DNA of 64,000 bases from Mannheimia glucosida (GTDB lineage Bacteria; Pseudomonadota; Gammaproteobacteria; Enterobacterales; Pasteurellaceae): positions 1,922,001 through 1,986,000 of the forward strand of contig NZ_CP176502.1 in NCBI RefSeq assembly GCF_046267875.1. Reading direction: 5' to 3'. This document shows, piece after piece, positions 33,003 through 42,023 of this stretch. Position numbers and translations under genes: made by a program. Within the stretch, counting starts at the first letter, position 1, and every line of letters starts with the position of its first letter. The notes beneath the pieces are model-generated. The model had not been told where the DNA came from. It did not search any database and saw only the letters and a list, made by a program, of their open reading frames with translations.

Positions 33003-35894
33003 TTAGTTTAATAAACTCTGCCACATTTCCTTCACAAATGCTCGCTCAGTGGTAAATTCAGTTGCCTCCACTACGCTATCTTTGCGTAATAAGTTTAGGT
33101 GGTGGATTTTGTTACGCAATGCGGTGTAGCAGTGTTGTAGCTGTTCGCTTTGTTCGGAACTTAAAATACCACATTCTACCGCACTGTCGAAAATGCGGAC
33201 ATTATCCGACCATACTGCCATTTTCGGGTGTTGGTGGCTGTGGGCTAATACCAAATATTGGGCGATAAATTCAATATCGGTGATGCCACCTTGATCTTGT
33301 TTAATATGAAATTGCTCGGCTGAATGCGAGCTTAAGTGTTGGTACATTTTCTGTCGCATTTCGCAAATTTCTTGGCGTAATTGACCGCTTGCACGCGGCT
33401 GAGCAAGCGTGCTTTGGCGGATTTGTTCAAAGGCTTGTTTGAGGTTTTCAGCCCCAAACACACATCTTGCCCTCACTAGTGCTTGGCTTTCCCACGTCCA
33501 CGCCTCGTTTTTTTGGTAATAGTCGTATGCTTTAAAGGTGCTAACCAAAAGCCCTGCCTCACCGGAAGGGCGAAGTCGCATATCAACTTCATACAATACA
33601 CCGGCACTGGTGTTTAGATTAAAAATCGAATTAATTTTTTGGGCGAGCTTGAGGTAAAATTGGTGGCTGGAAATCGTTTTTTTTCCCCCAACCGTTTCAC
33701 CATCATCTGGAGCATTGTGCAAAAATACCAGATCTAAATCCGAGTTATAACCAAGTTCGATACCACCTAATTTGCCATAACCAATCACCGCAAAGCCTTG
33801 CTCACTGGCTTCTAAATGTGCAGGAACGCCAAAACGCTGAGTGAGCGGTTTCCAAGCCATATTCACCACTGCATTAATAATCGCTTCTGCTAAATAAGTG
33901 AGGTGATCACTGATTTTCATTACCGGCAGCACGCCTAAAATATCCGCCGCAGCAATGCGTAAAATGTGGGTTTGCTTGAATTGGCGTAATCCATCAATTA
34001 AGGCTTCTTCATCTTCTTCCGGAATGCGGATTAAATAATCTTGCAACGCCGATTGATATTGCTCAAAAGGCAGCACATCGGTTAATCCTCGATTGCCAAT
34101 CAGTTCATCAAGCAACATTGGGTAACGGGCAATTTGCTCCGCAATCATCACCGACTTACTACACAATGCTAAAAGTTGAGGCAGAATCTGCTCTTTTTCG
34201 AGCATTAATTCCAAATAGGTAGTTCGGGTGGTGATTTTATCCACAATATTCAACACACGAGGCAATAACAATAAATGATCTTCACCTTTAAAAATGCTGT
34301 CGGCAATTCTAGGCATTAAATTGCGTAATACCTCTCGCCCTCTTACCCCGATCGGGCGTTTTATCCAATCTTGAAAGGTGGTGGAAAAGTGACGGAAAAT
34401 TTCCGCATAATCATTTTCTGCAACCTTTGGGTAACCTTTTAGCACTGCGGATAAATCTTCAACGCTAATGTTATAGTGCAGAATATCTTTCCATTCGGCT
34501 AATTTTTCATTAACCGGATTGCTGTCGGCTTGTGTTTCCTCTTCACCGATAATTTCATTAAAAATCTGCCGTACCGCTTGTTGATATTGGCTCAATACTG
34601 CCATAAATTGTTGCCAATCGTTAAAGGAATGCTCCACCCAATGCGTGTTTTCGCTATATAAATCTTGCTGGTAATAGCTTTGGCAAGCAAACACAAGGCG
34701 GGCTTGAGAGGCTTCATCGCTGGGTAGGGTTTGAGTTTGTTTATCGTCAATCGCTTGCAATACATTTTCAATTTGACGGTAAAAAATATAGGCATTGTGG
34801 AGCGTTTCCACCTGCGTTCGGGTTAATAAATTTAATTCTGCCAAGCGTGGTAGCACTTTTAACAGGCTACGTTCTTGTAAAATTTTATCTCGCCCGCCAC
34901 GGATCATTTGGAAAGTTTGGGCGATAAACTCCACCTCCCGAATTCCACCTGCTCCAAGTTTGATATTGTCAGTTAAATTACGGCGAACCACTTCACGGCT
35001 GATTTTTTCTTTCATTTCACGCAACGATTGGATTGCACTGAAATCCAGATAACGGCGGTAAACAAAAGGGCGGAGCATTTGCTTTAAATAGCGATGATTT
35101 AAATTTTGGCTATCCTCGCCTAAAATTTTTGTCTTAATCATCGCATAGCGTTCCCAATCACGTCCTTGCTCTTGGTAATAATCTTCCATTGCGGTAAAAC
35201 TCAGCACCAAGGCTCCGCTATCGCCAAAGGGGCGAAGTCGCATATCGGTACGATACACAAAACCATCAGCGGTGATCTCATCTAATACTTTAATTAACCG
35301 CTGCCCCATTCGGGTGAAAAATTTGCTGTTTTCAATCGGCTTGCGTCCTCCTTCAGTTTCACCCGCATCAGGATAGGTAAAAATTAAGTCAATATCGGAA
35401 GAAAAATTAAGCTCTCGCCCGCCCAATTTACCCATACCTAAAATCAGCAGTTCTTGTGTTTCGCCAAGAGTGTTCTTGGGCGTGCCATATTCGGCACAGC
35501 AACGCTGAAACAACCAATCTCGAGCGGCTAGAATCAGACTCTCGGCTAAATCTGACAAACGCTGAAACACAAACTCCACCGTCGCTAATTTATTTGACTG
35601 AATAAAACTCAGACGAGCCAATTCACGGTGGCGAAATTGCCGCAAAACCTGCCCCAATGTGTCTTCATTTTCCACACTTTCCAATGCTTTCGCTAAACGC
35701 TCGGCATAATTATTGCAATCATCAGGCGTAGGAAACTTGACAAGCCATTCTGCCAGTAGTTCCGGCTGTTTTTGCAAGGTTTGGTTAACAAAGGTAGAAA
35801 CCGAAATTGCAGTAATAAGCGGTTGAATTTGCTCAGAATTTTGCAAATCGGGCGGTAAATTGAGTTGGGGTTGGGAGGTTAGGGTAATAAGCAT
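33003..35894 (-). CDS. glnE: Glutamine synthetase adenylyltransferase/deadenylylase
   Basis: 963 residues from the ATG at 35894; a longer frame to 35960 runs into the palindromic repeat and would add a 22-residue tail of repeat origin, so I reject it. Two nucleotidyltransferase domains are present: G-S/S-D-I-D type at about 164-170 (F-S-S-D-I-D-L-I-F) for deadenylylation, and Y-N-S-D-L-D-L-V-F near 690 for adenylylation. It controls glutamine synthetase by AMP transfer in response to PII. Size is normal for the family. Confidence 0.94.
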   Translation of the reverse strand: MLITLTSQPQLNLPPDLQNSEQIQPLITAISVSTFVNQTLQKQPELLAEWLVKFPTPDDCNNYAERLAKALESVENEDTLGQVLRQFRHRELARLSFIQSNKLATVEFVFQRLSDLAESLILAARDWLFQRCCAEYGTPKNTLGETQELLILGMGKLGGRELNFSSDIDLIFTYPDAGETEGGRKPIENSKFFTRMGQRLIKVLDEITADGFVYRTDMRLRPFGDSGALVLSFTAMEDYYQEQGRDWERYAMIKTKILGEDSQNLNHRYLKQMLRPFVYRRYLDFSAIQSLREMKEKISREVVRRNLTDNIKLGAGGIREVEFIAQTFQMIRGGRDKILQERSLLKVLPRLAELNLLTRTQVETLHNAYIFYRQIENVLQAIDDKQTQTLPSDEASQARLVFACQSYYQQDLYSENTHWVEHSFNDWQQFMAVLSQYQQAVRQIFNEIIGEEETQADSNPVNEKLAEWKDILHYNISVEDLSAVLKGYPKVAENDYAEIFRHFSTTFQDWIKRPIGVRGREVLRNLMPRIADSIFKGEDHLLLLPRVLNIVDKITTRTTYLELMLEKEQILPQLLALCSKSVMIAEQIARYPMLLDELIGNRGLTDVLPFEQYQSALQDYLIRIPEEDEEALIDGLRQFKQTHILRIAAADILGVLPVMKISDHLTYLAEAIINAVVNMAWKPLTQRFGVPAHLEASEQGFAVIGYGKLGGIELGYNSDLDLVFLHNAPDDGETVGGKKTISSHQFYLKLAQKINSIFNLNTSAGVLYEVDMRLRPSGEAGLLVSTFKAYDYYQKNEAWTWESQALVRARCVFGAENLKQAFEQIRQSTLAQPRASGQLRQEICEMRQKMYQHLSSHSAEQFHIKQDQGGITDIEFIAQYLVLAHSHQHPKMAVWSDNVRIFDSAVECGILSSEQSEQLQHCYTALRNKIHHLNLLRKDSVVEATEFTTERAFVKEMWQSLLN

Positions 35895-35944
35895 AAATTT
35901 GGGCTCAAAATTGGGAATGAATAGGTATTTTACGCTTGATCCAA

Positions 35945-36062
35945 TTCCCCTCTTTAGCAAAGAGGGGTTAGGGGAGATTTGGCAGAGGTAATTTTACACT
36001 CATAGGAAATTTTAACATCGTAATCAAATCTCCCCCTACCCATCTTTTCTAAAGAGGGGAGA
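35945..36062. repeat. MITE-like inverted repeat upstream of glnE
   Basis: Two ~38-base arms in inverted orientation (CCCCTCTTTAGCAAAGAGGG at the left, a diverged partner at 36025-36062) flank ~43 bases of unique sequence. Each arm holds its own CCCCTCTTT/AAAGAGGGG hairpin and a AGGGGAGATTTG/CAAATCTCCCC match. No transposase. Confidence 0.8.
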
Positions 36063-36067
36063 AAAAA

Positions 36068-36349
36068 TTAAAATACACGTTTAAACGGTTTAATAATCAC
36101 ATCGCCATACACACCGGCTTCAACATAAGGATCTTGGCTTGCCCATTGTTGGGCTTCTTCAAGTGAATTGAACTCGGCAATGACGCTTGAACCGGTCACA
36201 CTTGAGCCATCTTCGGTCGGGTTAGGTCCTGCGATTAATAATCGCCCTTCCGCTTGTAATTTTTCCAAACGGGCCAAATGGGCCGGACGAACTTCTAAAC
36301 GTTTCTCCAGCATATTTGGGTTATCTTGGGCAAAGATCACATAATACAT
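36068..36349 (-). CDS. yciI: YciI family protein
   Basis: 93 residues with a ferredoxin-like YciI fold: M-Y-Y-V-I-F-A-Q-D start, R-x-x-H-L-A-R-L, G-P-N-P-T-E-D-G, and D-P-Y-V-E-A-G-V-Y. Family proteins are small enzymes or binders with a His/Asp pair; the E. coli member has no settled role. One base after the yciA stop, in the yciC-yciB-yciA-yciI run. Confidence 0.92.
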   Translation of the reverse strand: MYYVIFAQDNPNMLEKRLEVRPAHLARLEKLQAEGRLLIAGPNPTEDGSSVTGSSVIAEFNSLEEAQQWASQDPYVEAGVYGDVIIKPFKRVF

Positions 36350-36350
36350 A

Positions 36351-36815
36351 CTATTCTCCTTGTTTTTCAGGGGTTAAATCAATTAGCGATAATGCTTCCT
36401 CTAATTCGGGGTTATTTTCTCTCGGCACGGCACGAGGTTTGCCTTCTTTATCAATCGCCACATAGGTAAATAATGCTTCGGTTACCAGATAACGTTCCCG
36501 ATTTCCCTCATAAACTTGTTTAATAAACACTTCGACTTTCACTTGCATTGAAGAGCGTCCTAGGTGCATTAGTTTGCCGTAACAGCAGACAACATCACCG
36601 ACTGAAATCGGGCGGTGGAAAATCATTTTATCCACCGTTACCGTCACCACTCTGCCTTTTGCCAGCTCTTTGGCTAAAATTGCACCACCTAAATCCATCT
36701 GCGACATAATCCAACCGCCGAAAATATCGCCGTTAGCGTTGGTGTCTGATGGCATTGCCAAAGTTCTTAAAATCAGTTTCCCTTCCGGGGCTTTTCCATA
36801 AGGTTTATCTTTCAT
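36351..36815 (-). CDS. yciA: Acyl-CoA thioesterase YciA
   Basis: 154 residues, hot-dog fold. Signatures: D-T-N-A-N-G-D-I-F-G-G-W near 21-32 with the catalytic Asp, then V-x-V-D-K-M-x-F-H. It hydrolyses a broad range of acyl-CoAs. Overlaps yciB by 11 bases. Confidence 0.94.
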   Translation of the reverse strand: MKDKPYGKAPEGKLILRTLAMPSDTNANGDIFGGWIMSQMDLGGAILAKELAKGRVVTVTVDKMIFHRPISVGDVVCCYGKLMHLGRSSMQVKVEVFIKQVYEGNRERYLVTEALFTYVAIDKEGKPRAVPRENNPELEEALSLIDLTPEKQGE

Positions 36816-37362
36816 TTTGTTGTTCCTGCTTTTCAGCCTCTTTTAAATGGGGGTAAAGGACGAAACCGGTAATAACCGTTGCGACTAAGGTTAAGCCAAT
36901 AATGCCGAAAGATTTGAAATCAACCCAAATCTCTTCCGATAAATATTGACTGATATAAATATTCAGCAACATACAAATCAGAAAGAATGCTGCCCAACCG
37001 AGGTTTATTTTATTCCACACCGCTTCAGGCAACTGAATTTCTTTGCCTAATAATTTTTTGATTAATGGTGTTTTGAACACAAATTGGCTCACTAATAGCA
37101 CCAATGCAAACAGAGCGTAAACAATAGTTACTTTCCATTGTAAATATTTGATTTCATTAAAATAGGCACTCAGTAAGCCGAAAAAGACCACCGAACCGCC
37201 CATAATAATTTGCTGTTTTTCAATTTTGCCGTAGAGCATTTTTAAGGCGATCATTTGCACGATTGTAGCGATAACCAATGCGATAGACGCCATCTGAATA
37301 CCGCTCATTTTATACACGACAAAAAACAGAATCAGCGGAATAAATTCAAGTAATTGTTTCAT
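36805..37362 (-). CDS. yciB: Inner-membrane septation protein YciB
   Basis: 185 residues with five hydrophobic segments. F-I-P-L-I-L-F-F-V-V-Y start and N-L-G-W-A-A-F-F in the fourth segment match YciB/IspA (intracellular septation protein A), involved in envelope and division. Between yciC and yciA. Confidence 0.92.
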   Translation of the reverse strand: MKQLLEFIPLILFFVVYKMSGIQMASIALVIATIVQMIALKMLYGKIEKQQIIMGGSVVFFGLLSAYFNEIKYLQWKVTIVYALFALVLLVSQFVFKTPLIKKLLGKEIQLPEAVWNKINLGWAAFFLICMLLNIYISQYLSEEIWVDFKSFGIIGLTLVATVITGFVLYPHLKEAEKQEQQNER

Positions 37363-37370
37363 TGATACTC

Positions 37371-38120
37371 CTAACGCACTGCCGGCATTTGGCGGTAAAC
37401 TTGGTAAAAGCGGAAGCTGAAAATCGCCATAAAGACGTTAATTGCCGCACTTAAAACAATGGTAATGAATATGCCAATAAAGTCATTACCAAACACCGTG
37501 AACAAACGAGATAACATCCCCGGTAATAAATAAGAAATCACACAAAATAAAATCAGCGGTAGCATTTTTCCACGTGATAATTGAAGCGTGAATTTAATAC
37601 TTTCCGATAAACCTTTCTGTGGTTTTTCTAACAAATAAGCATAAATCACTAACGATAATTTGATAAAAAAATAAAAACCGACTACCAACACCGGCAATGC
37701 AATAATCACTGTTTCAGGCGATGCCATTGCAAAAGATGCACCGAGAGAAAGCGGTAACACCATCACAAATTGTAACAACAGCACAGGTAGGAAGTGCTTT
37801 AATGCGTTTCCTGAATTTTGGAAAAATTGACGATAATTGCCATCGTTAATCGATTGAATATTGAAAATCATTAAGACATTGATCAAAAGATTGACAACAC
37901 CTAATAAAATAGTTGGCAATAGTATAGACACCATTTTAGAGGCATCAATTTGAAGTTGCTGCGGTTGCGACTCCGCCATTAGCTCAGGCGAATTTGGCGA
38001 CACTAAAATAAAAACCAACTGCACAACCACAATGGTGATAATGGCAAACAGTGAAAATGCTTGTTGATTACGCATAAAGTTCCAGCTTTGTTGCAGTAAA
38101 TCCGGAAATTTAATTGACAT
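37371..38120 (-). CDS. yciC: YciC family membrane protein (UPF0259)
   Basis: 249 residues from the ATG at 38120, which has GAAGGG upstream and gives the usual length; a longer frame to 38180 lacks a site. About six membrane segments. Conserved with yciA/yciB in enterics and Pasteurellaceae; function unknown. First gene of the run. Confidence 0.88.
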   Translation of the reverse strand: MSIKFPDLLQQSWNFMRNQQAFSLFAIITIVVVQLVFILVSPNSPELMAESQPQQLQIDASKMVSILLPTILLGVVNLLINVLMIFNIQSINDGNYRQFFQNSGNALKHFLPVLLLQFVMVLPLSLGASFAMASPETVIIALPVLVVGFYFFIKLSLVIYAYLLEKPQKGLSESIKFTLQLSRGKMLPLILFCVISYLLPGMLSRLFTVFGNDFIGIFITIVLSAAINVFMAIFSFRFYQVYRQMPAVR

Positions 38121-38250
38121 AAAATACCCTTCAATAGATTGTAAATATTTTGTTGTGAAGTATAGCAAGGCTTGAGCCAAACTGCATTAACCTATTGTAG
38201 ATTTTAATCAGTTAGCTAAAATAAAAGAAAAATTTGAAAGAGATAATCCT

Positions 38251-38688
38251 ATGTTAAGCTTATTTGATGCAGGACAGCGTTACCTCAACACTCTGCCGAA
38301 TCAGAAAAAATTAGCCAATTTTATGCCAGATTACCACATTATTCGCTTGGTAAAATTTTCCTCTAAAGTAATGCCTGCTTTTGCTTGCTTTGCATTAGTT
38401 TGGCAATATTGCTTTACCGATCCGACTCAATCTATTTTAGCCAATTCCGTGCTGACTGCGGTATTTGCTGTCTCTATACCGTTTCAAGGGCTTTATTGGC
38501 TTGGGAAACGTGCAAAATCGCCACTGTCACTTTCCTTACTGGAATGGTACGAGTCGCTAAAGCAAAAACTCATTACGGCACAGGTAAAAATTGAGGAAGA
38601 ACAAGCGGTGCCTTCTTTTCAAGATTTTGCAAATTTGCTGAAATTAGCGCAAGATACTTGGGGAGATAACTATTTCGATGAACTTTAA
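38251..38688 (+). CDS. yfbV: YfbV family protein (UPF0208), macrodomain insulation protein
   Basis: 145 residues. Two membrane segments (about 43-58 and 67-82) and the family pattern L-F-x-x-G-Q-R-Y-L near the start and Q-G-x-Y-W-L-G-K-R-A. In E. coli YfbV limits spread of the Ter macrodomain. Transcribed from its own upstream region, divergent from yciC. Confidence 0.88.
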   Translation: MLSLFDAGQRYLNTLPNQKKLANFMPDYHIIRLVKFSSKVMPAFACFALVWQYCFTDPTQSILANSVLTAVFAVSIPFQGLYWLGKRAKSPLSLSLLEWYESLKQKLITAQVKIEEEQAVPSFQDFANLLKLAQDTWGDNYFDEL

Positions 38689-38708
38689 TCAGATTCAAAA
38701 TAAAAAAA

Positions 38709-38728
38709 GCCCCACTTTTGAGTGGGGC
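38709..38728 (-). terminator. Terminator of the tRNA-Asn gene
   Basis: GCCCCACT / AGTGGGGC stem with a four-base loop; on the minus strand it is followed by TTTTTTTA. It is on the 3' side of the tRNA. Confidence 0.8.
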
Positions 38729-38810
38729 AAAAACTTTTGTTCTAATTCTGGAGGTATGAATTACTGTTTTATAAAAGGAGACAAATAAAACAAGAACAAA
38801 AGAAAAATAT

Positions 38811-38886
38811 TGGCTCCTCCTGCGGGACTCGAACCTGCGACATATGGATTAACAGTCCACCGTTCTACCGACTGAACTAAGGAGGA
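38811..38886 (-). tRNA. tRNA-Asn (anticodon GTT)
   Basis: 76 bases including an encoded CCA. Acceptor stem TCCTCCT / AGGAGGA, D arm with AGTTCAGTCGGTAGA, anticodon loop CTGTTAA with GTT complementary to 38851-38853, and T arm GCAGGTTCGAGTCCCGC. All four helices can be written out. Discriminator base is G. Confidence 0.97.
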
Positions 38887-38999
38887 ATTATCGGAGAAAA
38901 TGATAAGCTAAAACGTTTTAGCCGTCAAACAAAATAGGCAACCCTTGCTCTTCATTTACATTTCTTGAAACTTTTTTACTTTTCTATTTTCAGTTGTAC

Positions 39000-39749
39000 T
39001 CACAATGAGGTACAAACAGAGCAATTTATTTGCTTAGGTAATATCATTTCTCTTACTGAAAAATGCAAACCATCAATCATCAATAATTTTCCGGAGAGTG
39101 TTGTACCAATATTAAGCAACACTTTAATCACTTCCAAGGCTTGAATGCTGCCCACAATGCCGACAATCGGGGCAATCACACCCGCTTCAACACAGCTTAA
39201 TGTGCCATCGCCAAACAATCTGCTTAAACATTCATAGCAAGGTTCCTGCTCTTGATAGCAAAATACGCTCACCTGCCCTTCAAACCGAATTGCCGAACCG
39301 GATACAAGCGGTCGTTTTTGCTTAAAACATTGCAAATTTAACTGATTACGAACGGCGACATTATCGGTGCAATCCAGCACTAAATCTGTATTGGCAATCA
39401 GTTCTGCTAACTGCTCATCGGAACATTGCCGATGGATAGCTTCAATCTGAATATTCGGATTAATCGCCGCTAATCGTGCTTTGGCAGATTCCACCTTTGG
39501 CTGCCCGATAGTAGCATCGGTATGTAAAATTTGGCGTTGTAGGTTAGAAAGCGAGACCAGATCAAAATCCACCAAAGTCAAATGCCCAACGCCGGCAGAG
39601 GCTAAATATTGCGATGCCGCACAGCCCAAACCGCCTAAGCCGACAATCAACACTCGGCTGGCTTTTAACTTTTCCTGCCCGTCAAAATCCACGCTTTTTA
39701 GGATAATCTGGCGATTATAACGTAGCATTTCGTGATCGGTAAGTTCCAT
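39000..39749 (-). CDS. moeB: Molybdopterin-synthase adenylyltransferase
   Basis: 249 residues. ATP-binding G-L-G-G-L-G near 37-42, D-x-V-x-L-S-N-L-Q-R-Q near 64-73, and two zinc CxxC motifs (C-Y-E-C and C-S-V-C at the C terminus). Activates the C terminus of MoaD by adenylation in molybdenum cofactor synthesis. A palindromic repeat lies between it and moeA upstream. Confidence 0.94.
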   Translation of the reverse strand: MELTDHEMLRYNRQIILKSVDFDGQEKLKASRVLIVGLGGLGCAASQYLASAGVGHLTLVDFDLVSLSNLQRQILHTDATIGQPKVESAKARLAAINPNIQIEAIHRQCSDEQLAELIANTDLVLDCTDNVAVRNQLNLQCFKQKRPLVSGSAIRFEGQVSVFCYQEQEPCYECLSRLFGDGTLSCVEAGVIAPIVGIVGSIQALEVIKVLLNIGTTLSGKLLMIDGLHFSVREMILPKQINCSVCTSL

Positions 39750-39777
39750 TTTTACACCTAAATAGTAAACGATGGCT

Positions 39778-39835
39778 CAAGCGTCCACGCTTGTGCCTAT
39801 ATTTTTATTGCTAGCACAAGCGTGGACGCTTGCGC
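39778..39835. repeat. Inverted pair of a REP-like palindrome between moeA and moeB
   Basis: CAAGCGTCCACGCTTG (itself 7-bp arms around CC) at 39778-39793 and its inverted partner at about 39817-39832 make a larger inverted repeat. A third copy is at 43966-43992. Confidence 0.85.
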
Positions 39836-39847
39836 TATCTTAATTCA

Positions 39848-41077
39848 TCAATGTAGCAGCGAATTAAACGGCTGAATGATGACCTTTTCCCCTGCTTCAA
39901 CATTACCACGTTCAGCTTCCAACACAATAAAACAGTTGCTTTCATTGAAAGCACTGAAAATATGTGAGCCTTGTGTACCAACTGCACGCACCTCTAATTC
40001 CCCTTTTTCATTGGCATAGTAATAGCCCCGTTGGAAATCTTGGCGACCGACCGCTTTTTTCAATTTTCCGGCACTGCAAGCGGTAAAATTTTGGGTTAAT
40101 TTTGCAATTTTATCTGTCGATAAGCCCGAAAGTTTGGCCAACGCCGGTTGCACTAATTGGTAGAAAGTCACTAATGCCGAAACCGGATTGCCCGGCAGCC
40201 CGAAAAACCAAGCCTGTTCTAATTCACCGAATGCAAAAGGCTTGCCTGGCTTCATCGCAATTTTCCAGAAGCCGATTTCGCCCAATTTTTCCAGCACCTC
40301 TTTGGTAAAATCAGCCTCGCCCACAGATACACCGCCACTGGTAATCAGCACATCAGCTTGCTGTTGGGCTTGTCTGAAAGTTTGCTCAAACAGAATTGGG
40401 TCATCAGGTAAAATTCCAAAATCCAAAATCTCACAATTTAATTTTTCTAGCATCAACCGCACGGCAAAACGGTTAGTATCGTAAATTTTGCCGTCTGTCA
40501 AAGGCTCACCGACACTGGTTAATTCATCGCCGGTAGAAAGAATCGCTACCTTTAATTTGGCAAAAACAGGTACTGATGCAACACCAAGTGACGCTAACAA
40601 CGGCAAAGTTGCAACATTCAATAATGAGCCTTTTTCCAGCACCAAAGCCCCTTGTTGTACATCTTCTCCAACACGGCGGATATTGCTGCCTAATTTTGGT
40701 ACGCTGTTAAAAGTTACACTACCATCATCATTGAGCATCGTTTCTTCTTGCATTACAACGGCATCAACGCCTTGTGGCACTAATGCTCCCGTCATAATCC
40801 GCACACATTCACCTGCCTTTATTTCACCGTTAAACGGATTACCGGCAAAGGCTTTACCTGCCACTTTCAAGGTTAAATTTTGTGCTAAATCTGAAATACG
40901 AACCGCATAGCCGTCCATTGCCGAATTATCAAAATTCGGCACATTGATCGGGGAAAAAATATCCTCTGCCAATACTCGATTCGCACATTCATTTAATGGA
41001 AGTCGTTCCACCATTTTAGGTGCAGGTAAACGAGCAAGCATATTGTCTAACGCATCACTCAAGGCTAAAAGTGCCAT
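39848..41077 (-). CDS. moeA: Molybdopterin molybdotransferase
   Basis: 409 residues. Characteristic parts: N-F-D-N-S-A-M-D-G-Y-A near 50-60, G-D-E-L near 185, S-G-G-V-S-V-G-E near 245, K-P-G-K-P near 275 and G-L-P-G-N-P-V-S near 293. It inserts molybdate into adenylated molybdopterin. Follows the MarC-family gene and precedes moeB. A USS inside the gene (about 40077) encodes F-T-A-C. Confidence 0.95.
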   Translation of the reverse strand: MALLALSDALDNMLARLPAPKMVERLPLNECANRVLAEDIFSPINVPNFDNSAMDGYAVRISDLAQNLTLKVAGKAFAGNPFNGEIKAGECVRIMTGALVPQGVDAVVMQEETMLNDDGSVTFNSVPKLGSNIRRVGEDVQQGALVLEKGSLLNVATLPLLASLGVASVPVFAKLKVAILSTGDELTSVGEPLTDGKIYDTNRFAVRLMLEKLNCEILDFGILPDDPILFEQTFRQAQQQADVLITSGGVSVGEADFTKEVLEKLGEIGFWKIAMKPGKPFAFGELEQAWFFGLPGNPVSALVTFYQLVQPALAKLSGLSTDKIAKLTQNFTACSAGKLKKAVGRQDFQRGYYYANEKGELEVRAVGTQGSHIFSAFNESNCFIVLEAERGNVEAGEKVIIQPFNSLLH

Positions 41078-41100
41078 AAATTGTCCTACCTATTCAACGT

Positions 41101-41718
41101 TTAGCTAATTTGTACAAAGAAATCCCGTACACCAATTAATAAATTATTCACCGCAATCGCCGCGAGAATTAAACCCATCACTCGGCTGATAATCGCAGCA
41201 CCTGCATTACCAATAAGGTGCTGAATGCGATTTGCCACTAAAAAGAGCAAATAGGTAATAAACAGCACCAAAAGCATAATGCCGGCGGTAATAACTTGAT
41301 CGCCAATATTAAAACGGTGATTGTCAGTTAATAGTACGATTGCCATCATCGCCCCCGGTGAAGCAATTGAGGGCACTGCTAGCGGATAAACCGCCAATTC
41401 ACTGAGGTTGCTACTGATCCGCATTTCTTGCTCCGGCTTGCTTTCACCAAAAATCATCGTTAAAGCAAATAACAACAGCACTAAGCCACCTGCCGCTTGG
41501 AATGCAGGTAACGGAATCTGCATTGATTCTAACAGCACTTGTCCACCGATAAGGAAGAAAATCAAAATACCGGCGGCAATCAAGACCGCATTTAGTGCAA
41601 TTTTACGCCGTGCTTCAATCGGCAAACCAATGGTTTTTGCCAAATAAACAGGAACAGAACCAATCGGGTCGATCACCGCCCATAAAACCACAAATTGTAC
41701 CGCTAATGAATCAAACAT
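41101..41718 (-). CDS. MarC/YhgN-family membrane protein
   Basis: 205 residues, six membrane segments. The D-P-I-G-S-V-P-V motif near 17-24 and A-S-P-G-A-M near 120-125 identify the MarC (UPF0056) family. Function is not settled; older links with multiple antibiotic resistance were not confirmed. Upstream of moeA on the same strand. Confidence 0.85.
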   Translation of the reverse strand: MFDSLAVQFVVLWAVIDPIGSVPVYLAKTIGLPIEARRKIALNAVLIAAGILIFFLIGGQVLLESMQIPLPAFQAAGGLVLLLFALTMIFGESKPEQEMRISSNLSELAVYPLAVPSIASPGAMMAIVLLTDNHRFNIGDQVITAGIMLLVLFITYLLFLVANRIQHLIGNAGAAIISRVMGLILAAIAVNNLLIGVRDFFVQIS

Positions 41719-41793
41719 ATTCTCTCCTGTTATTTTAAATTTTTAACTTGTCATATTTTAACATAAAGTCACCGCTTATAGAGATGTCATATA

Positions 41794-41809
41794 GTGTAAA
41801 TATTTACAC
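41794..41809. promoter_or_regulatory. 16-bp perfect palindrome upstream of the MarC-family gene
   Basis: GTGTAAATATTTACAC is fully symmetric and lies about 76 bases before the MarC-family start codon. A regulator site is likely in form; the regulator is unknown. Confidence 0.45.
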
Positions 41810-41897
41810 AATATCATAGCTAAATGAGAAATAAACATTACCGATTTTAAATCACCCTAAAAAATCAATAACAAGACTATTTTTAATACGTTTTTCA

Positions 41898-41948
41898 TCA
41901 AAATTAAGTTTAATTCAATATGGTATGTTGAATTAAACTTAATTTTGA
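41898..41948. repeat. Perfect 21-bp inverted repeat with 9-base loop
   Basis: The arm TCAAAATTAAGTTTAATTCA(A) is repeated exactly in inverse orientation around TATGGTATG. It is AT-rich, has no poly-T tail on either strand and lies about 75 bases before the yheS start. Confidence 0.9.
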
Positions 41949-42023
41949 CCTTAAACATTATGCTAGCTTAAAAACTTCCTATGCTAAAATACGCAAAATT
42001 TTTAACAAAATAGACCGCTTGCA

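Larger units (their letters stand above)
41719..42023. other. 305-bp divergent region with two strong palindromes
   Basis: Between the MarC-family gene and yheS. Holds GTGTAAATATTTACAC (41794-41809), the 51-bp inverted repeat at 41898-41948, and a USS at about 42012. The promoters for both flanking genes should be here. No coding region seen. Confidence 0.5.

Noticed and set aside
41794..41809. GTGTAAATATTTACAC as a TyrR or NrdR box
   Set aside because: The spacing between half-sites does not fit the TyrR form, and the sequence lacks the NrdR core; no related target gene is next to it.
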